Shown here piece after piece: positions 1 through 13,900 of a stretch of 64,000 bases of DNA (within the stretch, counting starts at the first letter, position 1; each line of letters starts with the position of its first letter). The notes under the pieces are model-generated. The model saw only the letters and a program-made list of their open reading frames with translations, had not been told where the DNA came from and searched no databases. The position numbers and the translations under genes are program-made. Source of the stretch: Tetmemena sp. SeJ-2015. Taxonomy: Eukaryota; Ciliophora; Spirotrichea; Sporadotrichida; Oxytrichidae. The DNA lies in contig JAJKFJ010022651.1 in NCBI GenBank assembly GCA_027382625.1, positions 62,001-126,000 of the forward strand, in the 5' to 3' direction.

Positions 1-1
1 A

Positions 2-3000
2 TAAATTTTGAGAGCACAGACAGAATTCTAATGTGTAGAGAGAACTGCAGTTGCTCTTATGCTTAAGGAATTGAAGGAATCTTTTAAATATCTTATCCTT
101 CTGGTGCATCGTCTATCAGTATTTACACAAATACTGCCATCCCACCCAAGTTCGCAACTTAAGGTGCTCATTATGAGCTTTGCTATCAAAAGAACTCGGT
201 AACTGCCTCCTAGAACTTTTCAATCGGTTAAGTTTATGTCTAAAATAGGTAAAAGTAATTGTATATAAATGATGATGAGTCTGTAAGCTCAATTAAGATC
301 TATTATTTTCTAATAGAATCTCCTGTGAAATATGTGAGTCCCTTTAACAGAGGAATCCTAATAATTCAGTACAGCACATTCGTCTCAGATGGTGAGGATG
401 TTGCTTACAACGACTACATCTTGTTTACAGACTCACCTAATTGCAGCTATGTGAAAGACTTAGACAGCTCTACATACTATTCTCGCCAGATTAACACTTC
501 TCATACTTGGAATTATATGTAAGACTTTACTTATTTCTTTCTAAAATTGCATTTTAGTTAAAATTCTGGAAGATACCTGATGTGCTGGAGATCGGGTGCA
601 GCATTGGCTTTAAATTATAACGACCAATCCTCAGATCCATTTATTAACTCCTTCATTTAAGTCAATGAGTTCAACTACTATATGGGGATTCAGCAATTGC
701 AGCTCTCTGATAACTCTGCTCCTACTCAAACAAACTTTTAGGCTGAATACCTCTTAATATATAACCATTAAAAAAATGTATGAATAAGTTAACCTCTCAA
801 TACACTTGAACAAAGGGTACTTTTTACCAGGTGATGTCTTTCGTTTTTATTCGTCTCCAGGAAATTCCGATCGCTGTTTCGTTTCAAATTTAAAGACTCC
901 AGTTGACTTGCGATTTTATAACATATAAGCTAATGGGGTGCCACATGTTGGGAGTTTATGGGTTGGAAAATAAGGTATGATTCAGGGCTTGACCTCAGTA
1001 ACTGACGATAATAAGCTGCATATGTGCTACAGGCCACTTTGTGAGCTTACCAACGGCTAGCTACTAGATGGTAAGTGAAACTAGAAATCAAAGCACCACA
1101 TCTTAAAGCCTGTTTATAGTAAAATCTTATGCCAGTATCAAGATGAATTATGATTTCTATGTGATGAACGTCACTCAAGTGGCTAACTTTTTCTACTTGG
1201 AAATTTCAGAGTGGTTTACATCTTATGGAGGCACTATCTCTTCTACAGATTACGTTTACTTCAGATTCTTCGATCAAGGCATGGGGAAACTTTATCCTGC
1301 TAGTCATCCTACCATGGTCACCTCATTTTTAATGAAATTTGTTTTGATAAACATTTGGGCGTATTGACATAGTAAGGCTAGGTGTGGATAGTGATGGCAA
1401 TTTTATTGAGACGAGTGAAATAGTATGGGCCTAATACAACTTAACAAATAGAGTTCTCAACTAAGTCCAAAGCGATGTGAACTGCAGCATAGATTTTACT
1501 TGCTATCTTTTCAAGTCTAGATACAATACAACTCTAGTGGCAGGAGAAATTTACTACCTGAATCTATACTCCTACTCTTTCATGCAAAGAATAAAAACCT
1601 AGAACTACTACCTGTTTGGAGATGTGTATCCCTCCCTTGTCTCGCAGTAGTATCAACACCTTTTCTTCGTTCGCGATTGGGACGTCTATCCCATAGATGG
1701 AGGCTTCGTACCACAAGACGCTTTCTAATTCACTCTTAGGGGCAAGAATCTCCTTTACTCTATACCTAGCAGATCACAAATCATAAATGGGAATAAACTG
1801 TAAGTCGCTAACTACACAACCCTTGGCATCAATGTAACATTCACAATACTCAATAATCTCGACTGCTCTGTCAAGAAGAATCCTATGGCAGTGATACTTA
1901 AGGAGAATATCAAGAATGATTAAATCACGCTGAGCAACTTCAATTTGTACGGTTGCTCATCAGGAAGCGTCTAAGCCTCTTTCTACGTATGGAGAGGCAT
2001 CAGAAACAATAAAACAGGAGTCATGATTAAAAGCGCGTTTCTTATTTTTCAGGAGTTTTCACAAACATTCATGTCATGAACAAGTTAAACATGTCGCTTG
2101 GTGAGTTAGGGTGTCCTTCAACTTGCTTCAGATGCAACGGCACAGACTCTAACTCTTCCTGTCTGCTATGTGCAAATCCAACCTCCAAGTATCTTCACAA
2201 AGGCTCGTGTCTTGATAAGTGCCCTTCCTCGTCTCCCTACTTTTCATCCTACCAAATGTATTACAGTGGGAAGTAATATAATGCCTATCAATGCTAGGAA
2301 AAGTGTAATGGAGATGGTTTTTACCCAGCAAAGGAGGGACTTTAAACTGCTCCTAATTCTTCAATCCCTTGCGAAAATTAATCATTCTTTAATTCATTAC
2401 CTTCTTTTTCAATGCATGAGCTGTTTTGATGGTTGTCAGAATTGCAATATAAATTGACCAGGCTAGTGCACAAAGTGCTCTCCGATTCGCTTTCTCTTCG
2501 ACGGGAAATGTGTTACCTCATGTCCTGATAATGATCTAGATGAAGACCTCTATGCGAACGTAGTTTATCAGTACGCACCTATCTTCACCAACTACACTTG
2601 CCAAGAGACAAGTGACTCTATCCAAATGAATATGACCTCCAAAATTTTAAATCTTCACTATAAGCAACTATTTTAAGATTGAGGAAATTAAAGTTGAGTT
2701 CGTGAGCTTGGGCTACAGAAACGCTCTTCCCAAAGACAAGCTAACAGCTATTAAAGTAACTGTGCGCTAACTTTACTAAAATGCCTCCAATTATAATATA
2801 AGCCTAATTTAGTGGAAGCAGCTAGATCCCTATGCCAACTATAAAGTTTAATTTAATAATAGGATAGATCTAATATCATCAGTATGACTTTAAAGTTGCG
2901 TCTTTTAGCACCTCTTCAATAAAGAACAAGTTCATCTTCTCAAACCTGAATACTCTAATGTCAAATCTGACTGGTTATCTAAATACGACGAGTGCAGCTG

Positions 3001-4860
3001 TCGCACTGAGCAGCAACTCTTTCAAGTATCAAGGGGAGACTCAGGTTTTCAGAGTACTCTGCAAGGTTACAGACAAGTTTAAAAATTTCGGCTATGCTAT
3101 GGGGGAGTTCTATGCAAATAAGCCGCCCATCACTAATACTCTCATTATTACTTCCAAGGATCCATAAGCTTTTAAATAATGAGGAGTCAAATGATGCATT
3201 AATAAATTTGAATTTACCACAACTACACTATGAAGACAATTTTCAATATCACCACAATTATTATCCATTGAGGTATATTTAGGACTAGAATTTAATTAAC
3301 TAGAGTGCAGACTCAACGCAAAAGGCTTGGTACGACAGTGTAGACGACATAGACAACACACTCTACTACAAACTCATAATCGTAGTCAACTCAAAATACT
3401 TCCTCATAAAGCCCTACACTTATCAGCAAATGACTTTCATAGTTATGTTAAACATTAAAAAAGAAGTTTAAAGTGCTCATTATTTGATAATTATTTAATT
3501 ATCATAACATTATTTTTTTATTTTCGTTGAGCTTTTAAAGTTTCAATTAAATTTTCTATTTATTATCCAAAAATTATTAAAAGGCTATGTTTACCTAATT
3601 CTCAAGCAGACTCTTAGTTTGCTCTCGCTCAGTTAAGTGTATATGCTATGGATTAGGGCTCTGCTTCGTCATACATGATGGTTTAATTCAATATCTCCAA
3701 CTCTATCTAAGATAACGCCCGACCCTAGACCATTTAAATTGCTTGCTCTAATGATTTTACTTATATTTAAGACTTTGAGGGATTTTTATAATATGTCAAT
3801 AAACGGCACAGCTTAGAAAGATACTTACTACTAAATGATGATCTCCAACTACTTTGAAGTAATGTTTTCCCCTTTAGTCAGTCCAAGCACTATCGGCTAG
3901 ATTTGCATCTTCGATGAGGCTTGCAACTATGGCTCTTGTTAAAATGGATAAACTCCGAATATTCTTGAATAATTTGATTTGAAGATTATAATATTCTCTG
4001 AAGAGTTTACTGCACTTGCGATGGAGGGTATGTTGGCATTTATTGTGAGAAGACAGTGGAGGAGTACGTCTTAGCAACTGTAATTAGTAACTTGACTATT
4101 GCTTCCTTTGACTACTACTTTTAAAATCACACTTACCTTGACAAGTAAACTTTTAAATAACACACTACTATGTAAATATCAACACCCTTTACTAATTTTA
4201 CATGCCTGGGGACCTTGAGTACATCGTGATGCTAATGAGGGGCTTTTTATAGTCTTATGAGACTGTATCTCTCTACAATAAAATATTTAGCAAATTCCAT
4301 ATGAGTTGTTTATTAAACTCCTCTCTACTCAATTGATCTTGCCTTGACCTGGATGAGTAATTGCATTTTCGCTCACACAGAGATAGTATATGCCGTACTA
4401 GTATGAACTCTACAACGACTTCTATGATGTGATGGGCAGGATACTTGGTAAGCTGCACTTTGACAGGATCAAACAGCTAAAAGAGATATCAGATGGATTT
4501 AGCTCCAGGGCTTACTAGGATGCAACTCTCACTCTCCAAGAGAGAGAAATTAACAGATTAAATGGGATGATGCTAAAGTATGGAGATGTGCACAACTTTA
4601 AAAATAAGGTGAGGAGATGTTCAATTTTTCAACTAAGAAGAGTATGACTTGCTAGCAGCGACAGTCATGCAAAAGTGGCAAGACTGCTTAGACGAATTCA
4701 CAAGGGTGGCTCTGCTTAGAATGGACCCAAGCCAGTCAGCTAAGTATCAAACTTACTCTTACATAGGCATAAACCCTTACCTGGAGATCCAACTCAGTCG
4801 AATGCTCTCTCATAACATTTTGTAACATCGATTCCTATATATCCACATATAATCAAAAAT
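2..4860 (+). CDS. Giant cysteine-rich extracellular protein, copy 1 (partial)
   Basis: Read with TAA/TAG as Gln, nearly the whole stretch is open, interrupted by a GT-AG intron at about 518-556 and several AT-rich breaks (for example 246-280 and 3475-3620) that I take as IESs or introns. The 5' end lies outside the window. A Cys-rich, furin-like repeat block lies at 2107-2260 (CPSTCFRCNG, then CLLCANP, then CLDKCP) and an EGF-like patch at 3900-3960 (CNYGSCQNGQ). Segment order and motifs follow the next gene closely: compare YYLNLYSYSFMQ here (1551-1590) with YQLILYSYSFMQ at about 10007-10040. This copy loses similarity right after SRMLSHN (about 4797-4820) and has no membrane segments, so its C-terminus is missing, degenerate or encoded elsewhere. 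Function unknown; a secreted or surface protein is inferred from the paralogue. Confidence 0.6.
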
Positions 4861-4924
4861 GAAATATAAGTTTAAAGCAGATCATATCAAAATGACTTAA
4901 CCCAGAAACTTGGAGAGTTCCAAT

Positions 4925-7900
4925 ATGCTTGATAAAAGGAAACTTATTACTCTAAAGCATACTATAAACCAATAGATACTCAATCTCATTATTCTTTGCG
5001 TCATCTTTCACTTGCAAATAGCTAAAGCAGACACCATTATAAAAGTATCGAATTGAGTCAGCTTCTAAGCTCCTTCAGATTGCACGAGCGCTACTTGTAA
5101 TAGGATAGACTACTTTTCACACATAGATTTGCCCCTGAAATACCATTCAGAAGGAGGGGCATTTCAGGTAGATGGACCGAATTAGAAAATTCACATGCTT
5201 GCAAGATATAGTAAGTTGTTCTCATCGACTAAGTTCTTCTATAGCAAGTTAGGACTTGAAGACTTTCAAATTTCAAGAAGCAAGCATTGCTGGCTCAGCC
5301 TCGTCAGCTTTTACCTTTGCCTTGAGTAATGTAAGCAAAATTAAATTGTCCAATATATCCATTATGTTATTTATAGACTTATGGCACTAGCAGTCAGCTC
5401 CTAATTTACAATACTACTGTCTATAAGAGAGAAAATATTTGTTGTATATTTTTAACAGTCTATGGATTTACTTACAACTAGTATCCAGCAACGGGATCTC
5501 CAGACTATTTGAGCTTGATTTACTATGACAGAATCACTGACGAACTCAGGGTCATGTTTAAGACGAGTGTCCTAGCTACGTCAGTGACTGCTGGTTTTTA
5601 CAAAGGTGTTGTGAAGGCTACTGGTAGTAGGCTTGTTGAGAGTCTCGCATAAGGTATTGGAGCTTATGTAAGTTGGGCTGAATTCGAGGAAGGATTCTTC
5701 GAAATCTACATCGGAGCTACAGTCACAAATCCAACAAGTAGGTTAATGAAGTTTACATCTATTATAGACCAGAATGAAACTGATTTCTATATTGGCAAGT
5801 TCAATACTAAGCACAACTACACAGAGTGGTATCGGTAGTCATACTAGCAAGGCTTAAATGAAACAGTGCGAGGTGTCCACTATAACTCTTATTTTAGAGT
5901 TTATCTTTTATCTTCAATTAAATTTTAACTCTGATAATCAAATAGCAGTCCTAGCTGTTGAAGTTTACAGCAATTTCTATTTGAATGTGTCCACTTATGA
6001 TACATTTGCAAATCCTGCCTATACTAATTAGTCTAACATAGCTGTAATTGCTTTCGACAGATACTGTAAATTTCTTTTCATTACAATATTTATTTGCTCA
6101 GTCGGTAATCGAAGGTACTTGAACCTCTTGGGTGATTCTACTAAGAATGATACCTTTATCAAGATGCAGTCTTTTGGCAGATTCTTATATGTCCTTCTAC
6201 AAAGAGAAGATCATAAATTGAAACTTAAATTTAAATTAATCTTATTTTTAAAGATAAGCCTAGCTCAAGCTCCCAATTCACTTACAACATATGGCTATAC
6301 TAGATTGCTCTTGATACAGGATTTATCAATAAGATTGTAAAGATAGCCTCACGAGGCTACTAGGATGAAGTTTTAGACATGCAAGTTAATTACAAAGGCA
6401 TTTACATATTTGCGAATATGGTAAGGATAACTTAATTTATTTACCCTTCTGCAGGGGAATTACATTTGCCAAGACACTTGTACTACTTAATGGGATAATG
6501 GATACACATACGCTTTAAGTTTAAGCTTGATATTTCTCAAGCATGGCACTCTTACTATCGTAGATGTAGAAGTAAGGAGATTACAGAGATTAAATTCACT
6601 TTTAGTCGGATCTAATTATGACACTTAAAAGCAAGCTTGGAGGCTTCATTCCTAAAAAGTAAACTTTGAATGGTCGTCATTATCACTATTTTATAGATTC
6701 TACATCCTTAAAAAGACTTACAGCTCTAATGTAATTGACTTTCAATATGTGTTCCTAGCTTAGAGAGACGACTACTCTGGTCTATATAAATGATGATGAT
6801 TAATATTCCTAAATGATTTATTGCCTATACTACACAGTTTTAGATGATGATTCGAAGCTGTTCTAAACGACAACTGGCTGCGGGGCAAATTGCAAATATT
6901 GCTCTCCAAGAGATACATCGCTTTGTCTCCAATCATACTATAAATTAGCACTTTTAATTATCAATTTAATTATCACTAAATGCGCAGACTATTCGAGCTA
7001 TAGACTGTAGAACTATCAGTGTGTGGCGATAGCCACAGCTTTGACAGGAAGTTTTGTAGTTTTAGACATCGACACCCAAGTTAACTACGTGCAGGCATGT
7101 CATCCTTCGTGCGCGACTTGCTCATCCTATCCTTAATGCTTGACTTTAGAATACCAAAATTTACTTATTATATTGATTTATTTGACTTGTGGTACTGGCT
7201 TTACATTTAGATCTATTGATTCCACTTGCGTTTGCAATTCTCCAAATGTGCTTTCAAACGGATTGTGCCTCTCTCAATGCCAACCTAGGTACAGTAAGTA
7301 TACTTCTTTGTTCTTTATACCTCAATAGACGGCTTAATGCAAACTACCAAGAGTGCAATAACTTCTAAGATTTGTGTAGCCAATCAAGAAATTAATTATT
7401 TTAAGCTATTAATCTTTACTTTGAAATTGTGTAAATGTCCCTCTAACAGCTTAGGCATAGTTGATTTCTCTTCTGCTCCCGCAGTCTCTGATACAACTTC
7501 CACTAGAGAAACTTTACTCAAGACTTCCAGTCTTTTGCTGCGCACTAGGCTTGATAGAGGATACTTGCAGCTAAATGCTTCCAGCAAGGTAACTGCTCTC
7601 CCTACCTCATTTACATTTGGATTCTGGTTCCTCATGAAGAGTGATGGATCTACTAATATGACTAGGGGATTTGACCTGATTAATGCTTTTGGAAGACTGT
7701 TCTTTTATGCTAACTATTCCTCAGCCACTTCTACTCACACTCTTAAGACTCGTTTCGTTGTTGATCCCTCAGGCACTCCCAACACTAATCTCAAAACAAG
7801 CGCATATATTTATAAGAGATAAGATTCTTGTTTAAACTAATGAGAACACTGCAACTCTAGCTATCAACAAGAATCAGTGGTACAAAGTAGTAGTGAGTGT

Positions 7901-10900
7901 CAAATCTAACCCTGCAGCAACATTCACGATGGACATCAATTACATAACTCAGGCAGGCGCAGTAACACCTTACACTCTCACTTCCACTAGTGGATTTTTC
8001 CAATTGCCTTTCAATCCATCAGTGCTTTTGGGCATGGTTTCACTGCCTTGCTACAATCCAATTTTCCCAGGAGCTTTTAGAGAAGTTCTCTTCTTAGAGG
8101 GTTACATGGCTCCGAGCTAGGTCAGTGCTGACTATAATCGAGCCTTGAGAGGCTATGGATTTGAGCAGGCTACTTATCTACAAGTCTTACTTTACTATCC
8201 TCTCGACAACGAAAGCCCAGATTAAGACCAGTACACGTTCATAGTTAATGATCGCTCAAAGTATGCAGTTTAAGGACCAAACCTAACTTACAAATACTAC
8301 AAGCCTCTGGAAAATTAATACGAACCAGTATTTTCTTCTGATGTCGGGGATTTAACTCTCTATGTGAGGGACTAGATTGCATCTTGCAAAGGAGTAGAGG
8401 TTAGCACAAAGATCTTGGATAGGGCTGTAATGAGAGGAGATCACCTCAATGATAAACTGCAAATGATAGACACCTACGTGGGCAGTGCAACTATTGGAGA
8501 GACCTCAGATTTGATCTTCATTCATTCAATACTTTTCTTTATCATTGAATCTTAGTATGCGAGACAAATTGCTCTTGTATTTCCGGAATCAAAGGAAGAT
8601 TCTAGGTTACGACTGTCACAACAGGAGTGAGTCTCACCATAAACCCTCTCACAGGTCTTCCACCACGAGATCTCACAAAAGGGAGACACTATGAAGTCTG
8701 CTACAAAAAGAATTCAGCTACTAACCAGTAAATGTACCCTCTAGGCTAAATTTACATATGTAAGCCTACTTATATCTCTCTTAAGTGTGATCTTTAGTGA
8801 AAACTGTCCAGTATGTGTACCCCTTCAATCGAGGTGTGTATAAAGGAGAGCTGTTAGCAATTGCCACTGTAGGTGGAGACATTGCCACTGGAGACTAAGT
8901 CTACTACACAGCTAATAGCAACTGTGACTTCACTACTTCAACAGCTTCTGATGTTACTTTTACTCGCCTACAAACAGGATCCTTTGGCTAGCAAGCCTTG
9001 TAAGTTATTAATCCTTTTATCTATATCTTGCTATGTAGTTCTAACTCTGGACTGTTCCAAACTTGTTGGAAATCTTCAGTAGCAGTGGACACAACTCAAA
9101 GTTACTATTTACAAATAAACGATAACAACTACTGGATGAGCGTGGGCGACCCAAGACTCTCAGATAACCAAGCACCGACCACTGTGAACTTGAAAGAGAA
9201 ATATATTGAGCTAGATTTCTCAGATACTCCCTTTCTTCCTGGCGATATTTTCAAGTAAGATATAAACATAAGTTTGATAATGGCTTTAATTACATTTCAG
9301 GTTCTATACCTCATCTACATTCACTGACTGCTACATCCCAAAGTAGAAGGGACAATATCAGAGCTTCTTCAACATAAGATCTTCTGGCATTCCATTTTTC
9401 TCCCCTATCTGGTTTGGAACCTCAGTTGGAATTACTAACTTGGCAGTGGGTGACAACATTGTCTAAGTCTGCTATTCCTCTTATGCCGAGAAAGCAGACA
9501 CTTCTTTCTATCGAATTCCTAAGCTTTAAAATAAAGCTAATACTCTTAAAGTTCTTTTTAAGGCTTGACTATGATTCATATGACGCAACTGTTTCATCTT
9601 TGAGTACTAATGCTCTGCTTCCTGAGATTGATCACTTCTTCGTACCCTATGGAGGCACAGTCAATTCCACTGTCAACGCTTCGTTTTGGATCTACCCAGT
9701 GGGTACTACAATTAAGAGTGGCTTTGTAAGCAATCAAGTGTTCCCAGCTCAGCACCCTACCAGCAATCTCAGGGGAAAGATAGAGATCAGGCGCATGGCA
9801 GTAAACCAGGATGGAGACTTCATTCAAACTTCTGAAAGTCTGTGGGTCAAGAGTGACCTTACTCATTTGAATTCAGCCACCACTCAAGGCGCACTCCAAT
9901 CAATAAAATGGTCTACTTAAAGTAAAGTCATTTTCAATTTATAAATGCCAGAATTTCGGATTATGCTCAATTAACATCACTAATTTGGTGGCTGGCGAGA
10001 TCTATTAGCTCATCCTCTATTCTTATTCATTCATGTAAAAGACTACAGGCGGAAGCAGTGTCTATCTGTTTGGTACCTCAGCAACTGATGTGAAACCTAT
10101 GGCAAATCATCTATTCTTTGTTAGGGGCTGGAGCTTAAATACTTTTGATCCTTAAATCGTGAGTTATCAAGGACCTTATCTAGAGTTTAAAGGATAGAAA
10201 CTTCTCTACTAGAATAATTCCAGAGTTAAAGGCAAATATAGATCATCTCAAATTATTTTAATAAGTTTAAGCTTTCTTGACTAGTAATGTAACAGAAGCC
10301 AATTTTACTACTAAGGCGATAAATGTGACATTCTAAGTTAAGAATAGCCCACTCTGTATCCTTAAGCGACCACCATACGGGACTGTGCTGAGGGAAGACA
10401 TATTTGACGATAAGTTCATTCTCAGAGATTTGAATTTCAATGGTTGCAAGACAGGATCGTTTATCTATTTGAGAAACTATTTGATTTTAATGATCGTTGT
10501 TTGCAAACATTTATCTTTGGCGAGGTATCAAGAATGCCTAAACTTTATAAATTAAACTATGTTACATTTTTAAACAGGGGATTTCACAAACCTCTTTGTC
10601 TCAAACCATTTGGACTTTTACCTTGGTGAATTTGGATGTGATGATGGATGTCTGAGTTGCAATGGCTCAACTCCTAATTCTTGCCTCCTCTGCACTTAGT
10701 ACGACTCTACTTTCCTTTCTAACGGCTCTTGTCTTACTACATGCCCTGAAGCTTCCCCATACTTTACCACTTATTCTATGGTGGCTGGGAGCTCTCGCTA
10801 CACTGGAAGGTAGTGCGTTTAGTCTTGTCCTGAGGGCTACTTCCCTAACTTCGATCTCAAAGCTGAGAACAACGGTTCAGTGCCTTGCATAGCTTGCTTC

Positions 10901-13900
10901 TCGGGATGTTAGTAATGCTATTCAGATAAACCACAGAGCTGCGAAATTTGCTCTCCAATCAGATACCTACTGGATGGGCTATGCCTTAAAAATTGTCCTG
11001 ATAATGATGTGGATATTTCCAAAGTTATAAGGAACGTCCTTGTTTACGCTCCAAACTATTCTAACTACACTTGTATGCCTACTAATAACGCTTTCACGTC
11101 AAATGAAACGAACGTCATTGGATTCTAGTTTGTGGAGATGGGTTACCGACGCAAGATACCCAAGGATCAGATAGTCTACTTCAAAGCCACAGTATTTGCT
11201 GCAAAAGAAGTCAGTGAAATCTACCTGAAGTAAATGGAGCCAACAGCGGACGTTTCTGGAGCTTGTGATGCAACAGGTTATTGCGATCCTAGCTACTGGA
11301 CTGATGCAACAACGAAGAATAAATTCGTGTTCGACGATGTGACAACAATGAGTCTTGATGATGGGTACATAACTTCACCTTACGCTTATAAAAAGCTGAG
11401 AATGTCTTCCTTCAACTACTTTGTGGATTCAGAGGTATTTCGTATCACTGGCAAGGTAGTCACAAAGTCATTCGATATTGCATCTGATGTGATCGAGTTT
11501 GCAGTGAATGACCCTCCTATTACTAAATCAATAATCGTGACAACATCAGACAAGTACAGAAACTAGACTATGTCAACTTGGTTCAACATTACTACTCTAA
11601 ACTAGACAATCACTTCGGGGTAGAAAGGCTGGTACGATAACATAGATGACACAACTCAAAAGCTCTCCTTCAAGCTGTTCGCAGATACGGGAAGCAGTTG
11701 GATCTATATTTGGCCTTCAACATACTAGCAAGAGACGTTCATATTCCAGCTTCCATTCATTAGCACCGCCTACGAACGTCTTACTGTTGACTTCTATGTC
11801 ATGTGTTAAGATTAGTATGCAGCTACAGGCTACAAGTACTACTCCATCTTAAATTAGAAATGTATGACTTATACATTTACGATAAATCCACGAATGTTAC
11901 AAACTCTTACTCCGAAAGCATAAGGGCTTCAACTCTGAATGGTTTCTACAACTCCATGAAAAATTACTCTCTCAGCTACAGCAATAAAAACATCGGACAT
12001 ATAAGTTATACTATTCTTAATTATATTAAAAAAGACACAGACTTCTGTAGATCAGCAACTTCTTCGAAGTGGCTTTTGAATCACCGAGATTGTCAGTGAT
12101 AAGTGGCTCCTACTGCCTCAGCGATTATCACTATCCTTATTTATTACTACTATCCTAATAGACTAACCATTTTAATCACTGTTTCGACAACGGTTATTGC
12201 TCTAGTCAGTTTAGTGGGTTCCCTGAATGCATCTGTGATGCAGGCTTCATGGGCGATTACTGCCAGCTGTAGATAAGTGAGACAGCTCAAGCCATTGAAC
12301 TAACAGAATTTGCAGTGAGCTATCTAGATTACTACTTCTAAAACTTCACCTACTCCGATCTCTATAAGAGCACTGATTTGGAATTCACAGTCATGCTTCT
12401 GAAAGGCATAGTTAAGAACTACGAAACTGTGACGACTGAATAGATAACGAGAGCACTTGGGCATGTGAGGAACTGTATAGAAGCTCACACTGAGGTTGTC
12501 TACACATACTCACTCTACTTTTATGATGACTTCATAGAGCTGATGTCACGTATCCTAGGCAAACTCAGATATACAAGGCTAGATCTAGACACTGATTTCA
12601 CTCTCTAGTCAGCTGAGATAGACCAAAGAATGAACTTATATATTTTCATCATTAACTTTGAATGGAAGACTTGGAGAAGGTAGTGTAGCAATGGCAGTCG
12701 TGCTTGGACGAGTTCTTGAATGTGCTGATGCTTAAGATGAACAAGCAGAGTTTCTACAAGTATGAGCGTTCTTCAACCTATTTAAGGGTTTCCCTCAGTC
12801 GAATGCTCTCACAGGATATCATCAACGCCACCAATTACTAGCAGATCACCACCTTCTTTATGGATTATCAATTACTATAAGATGATTGGGTATGAGTTTA
12901 ATTATTTTGAGGACTCAAGTTCCTTGAACGACGTACAAGTGATGGGACCACCGGGATTTCTAAACGGCATACCAGATGTTAATGCAGTGAGCGACTTGAG
13001 AATAAAGTTAGTGAAATATATCGCAAGCCCCTTCGTCCACCAGCCAGACATAGATAAGTTAATTGATGGCCCTGTAATTGACTCTAAAGCAAATGATGTT
13101 GCGATTATTAATTGATTTCCAGATACTTGATGCTAACACTAAGCCACTCGATATTAATGTCTCCAGTAGAGTTAATAAAGAAGTTATTTTCTTTCTATTG
13201 CTGATGAGATAGAGTTAACAAGTCGGGGTACTTGCAGTATCAGATCCCCTACACGCCTATGAAGAACATGGATCCTCAATTCTTGAGATGCGCGTGGTAC
13301 AATACAACCGCCCAAGCCTTCTCGACTAAGGGATGCGGTATCCAGCTCTATGATCCCAGCTACTAATTTCTAATTTTTCTTGTAGTTAATTATCTAAAAT
13401 ATAATTTATTAATTTATATATGTGTACTGCACGAACTGCAAGCCATCAGTGACGTTTGCGATGTGCTCTTGTGAGTAGGTTATTGCTTCCAAAGGCAACT
13501 CCAGGATATCATTGGTGTTCGAGCCCACCTACGACGACATCGATGGCACCCCCAAGCTGGGACTCTACACCGACTACTATGGCATGAACTACTGGCAGGA
13601 CTCCTTCGGCTTCATCGCTGTGGTGGGCGCTTGCGTGGTCTACGTGCTTGGCCTCTTCACCGTCATCATCCTCGACATCCGCCCCCAGAGACTCGTCAAC
13701 ACATTCCTATGGGAGTTGATGATGGACTTCAGGAACATCGACAGGTTCGGTCTGAGGGACGACAACGATGACAACAAGGACGAGGTGGGTCTCAAGTCCC
13801 ACAACACCCACAAGACTGTCTCTCATCAAACAGACTAGGGACTCATGGGCAAGGGCGGCAAGAAGACTGCCATCTACCCTCCCACTGAAGGCAAGGGAGG

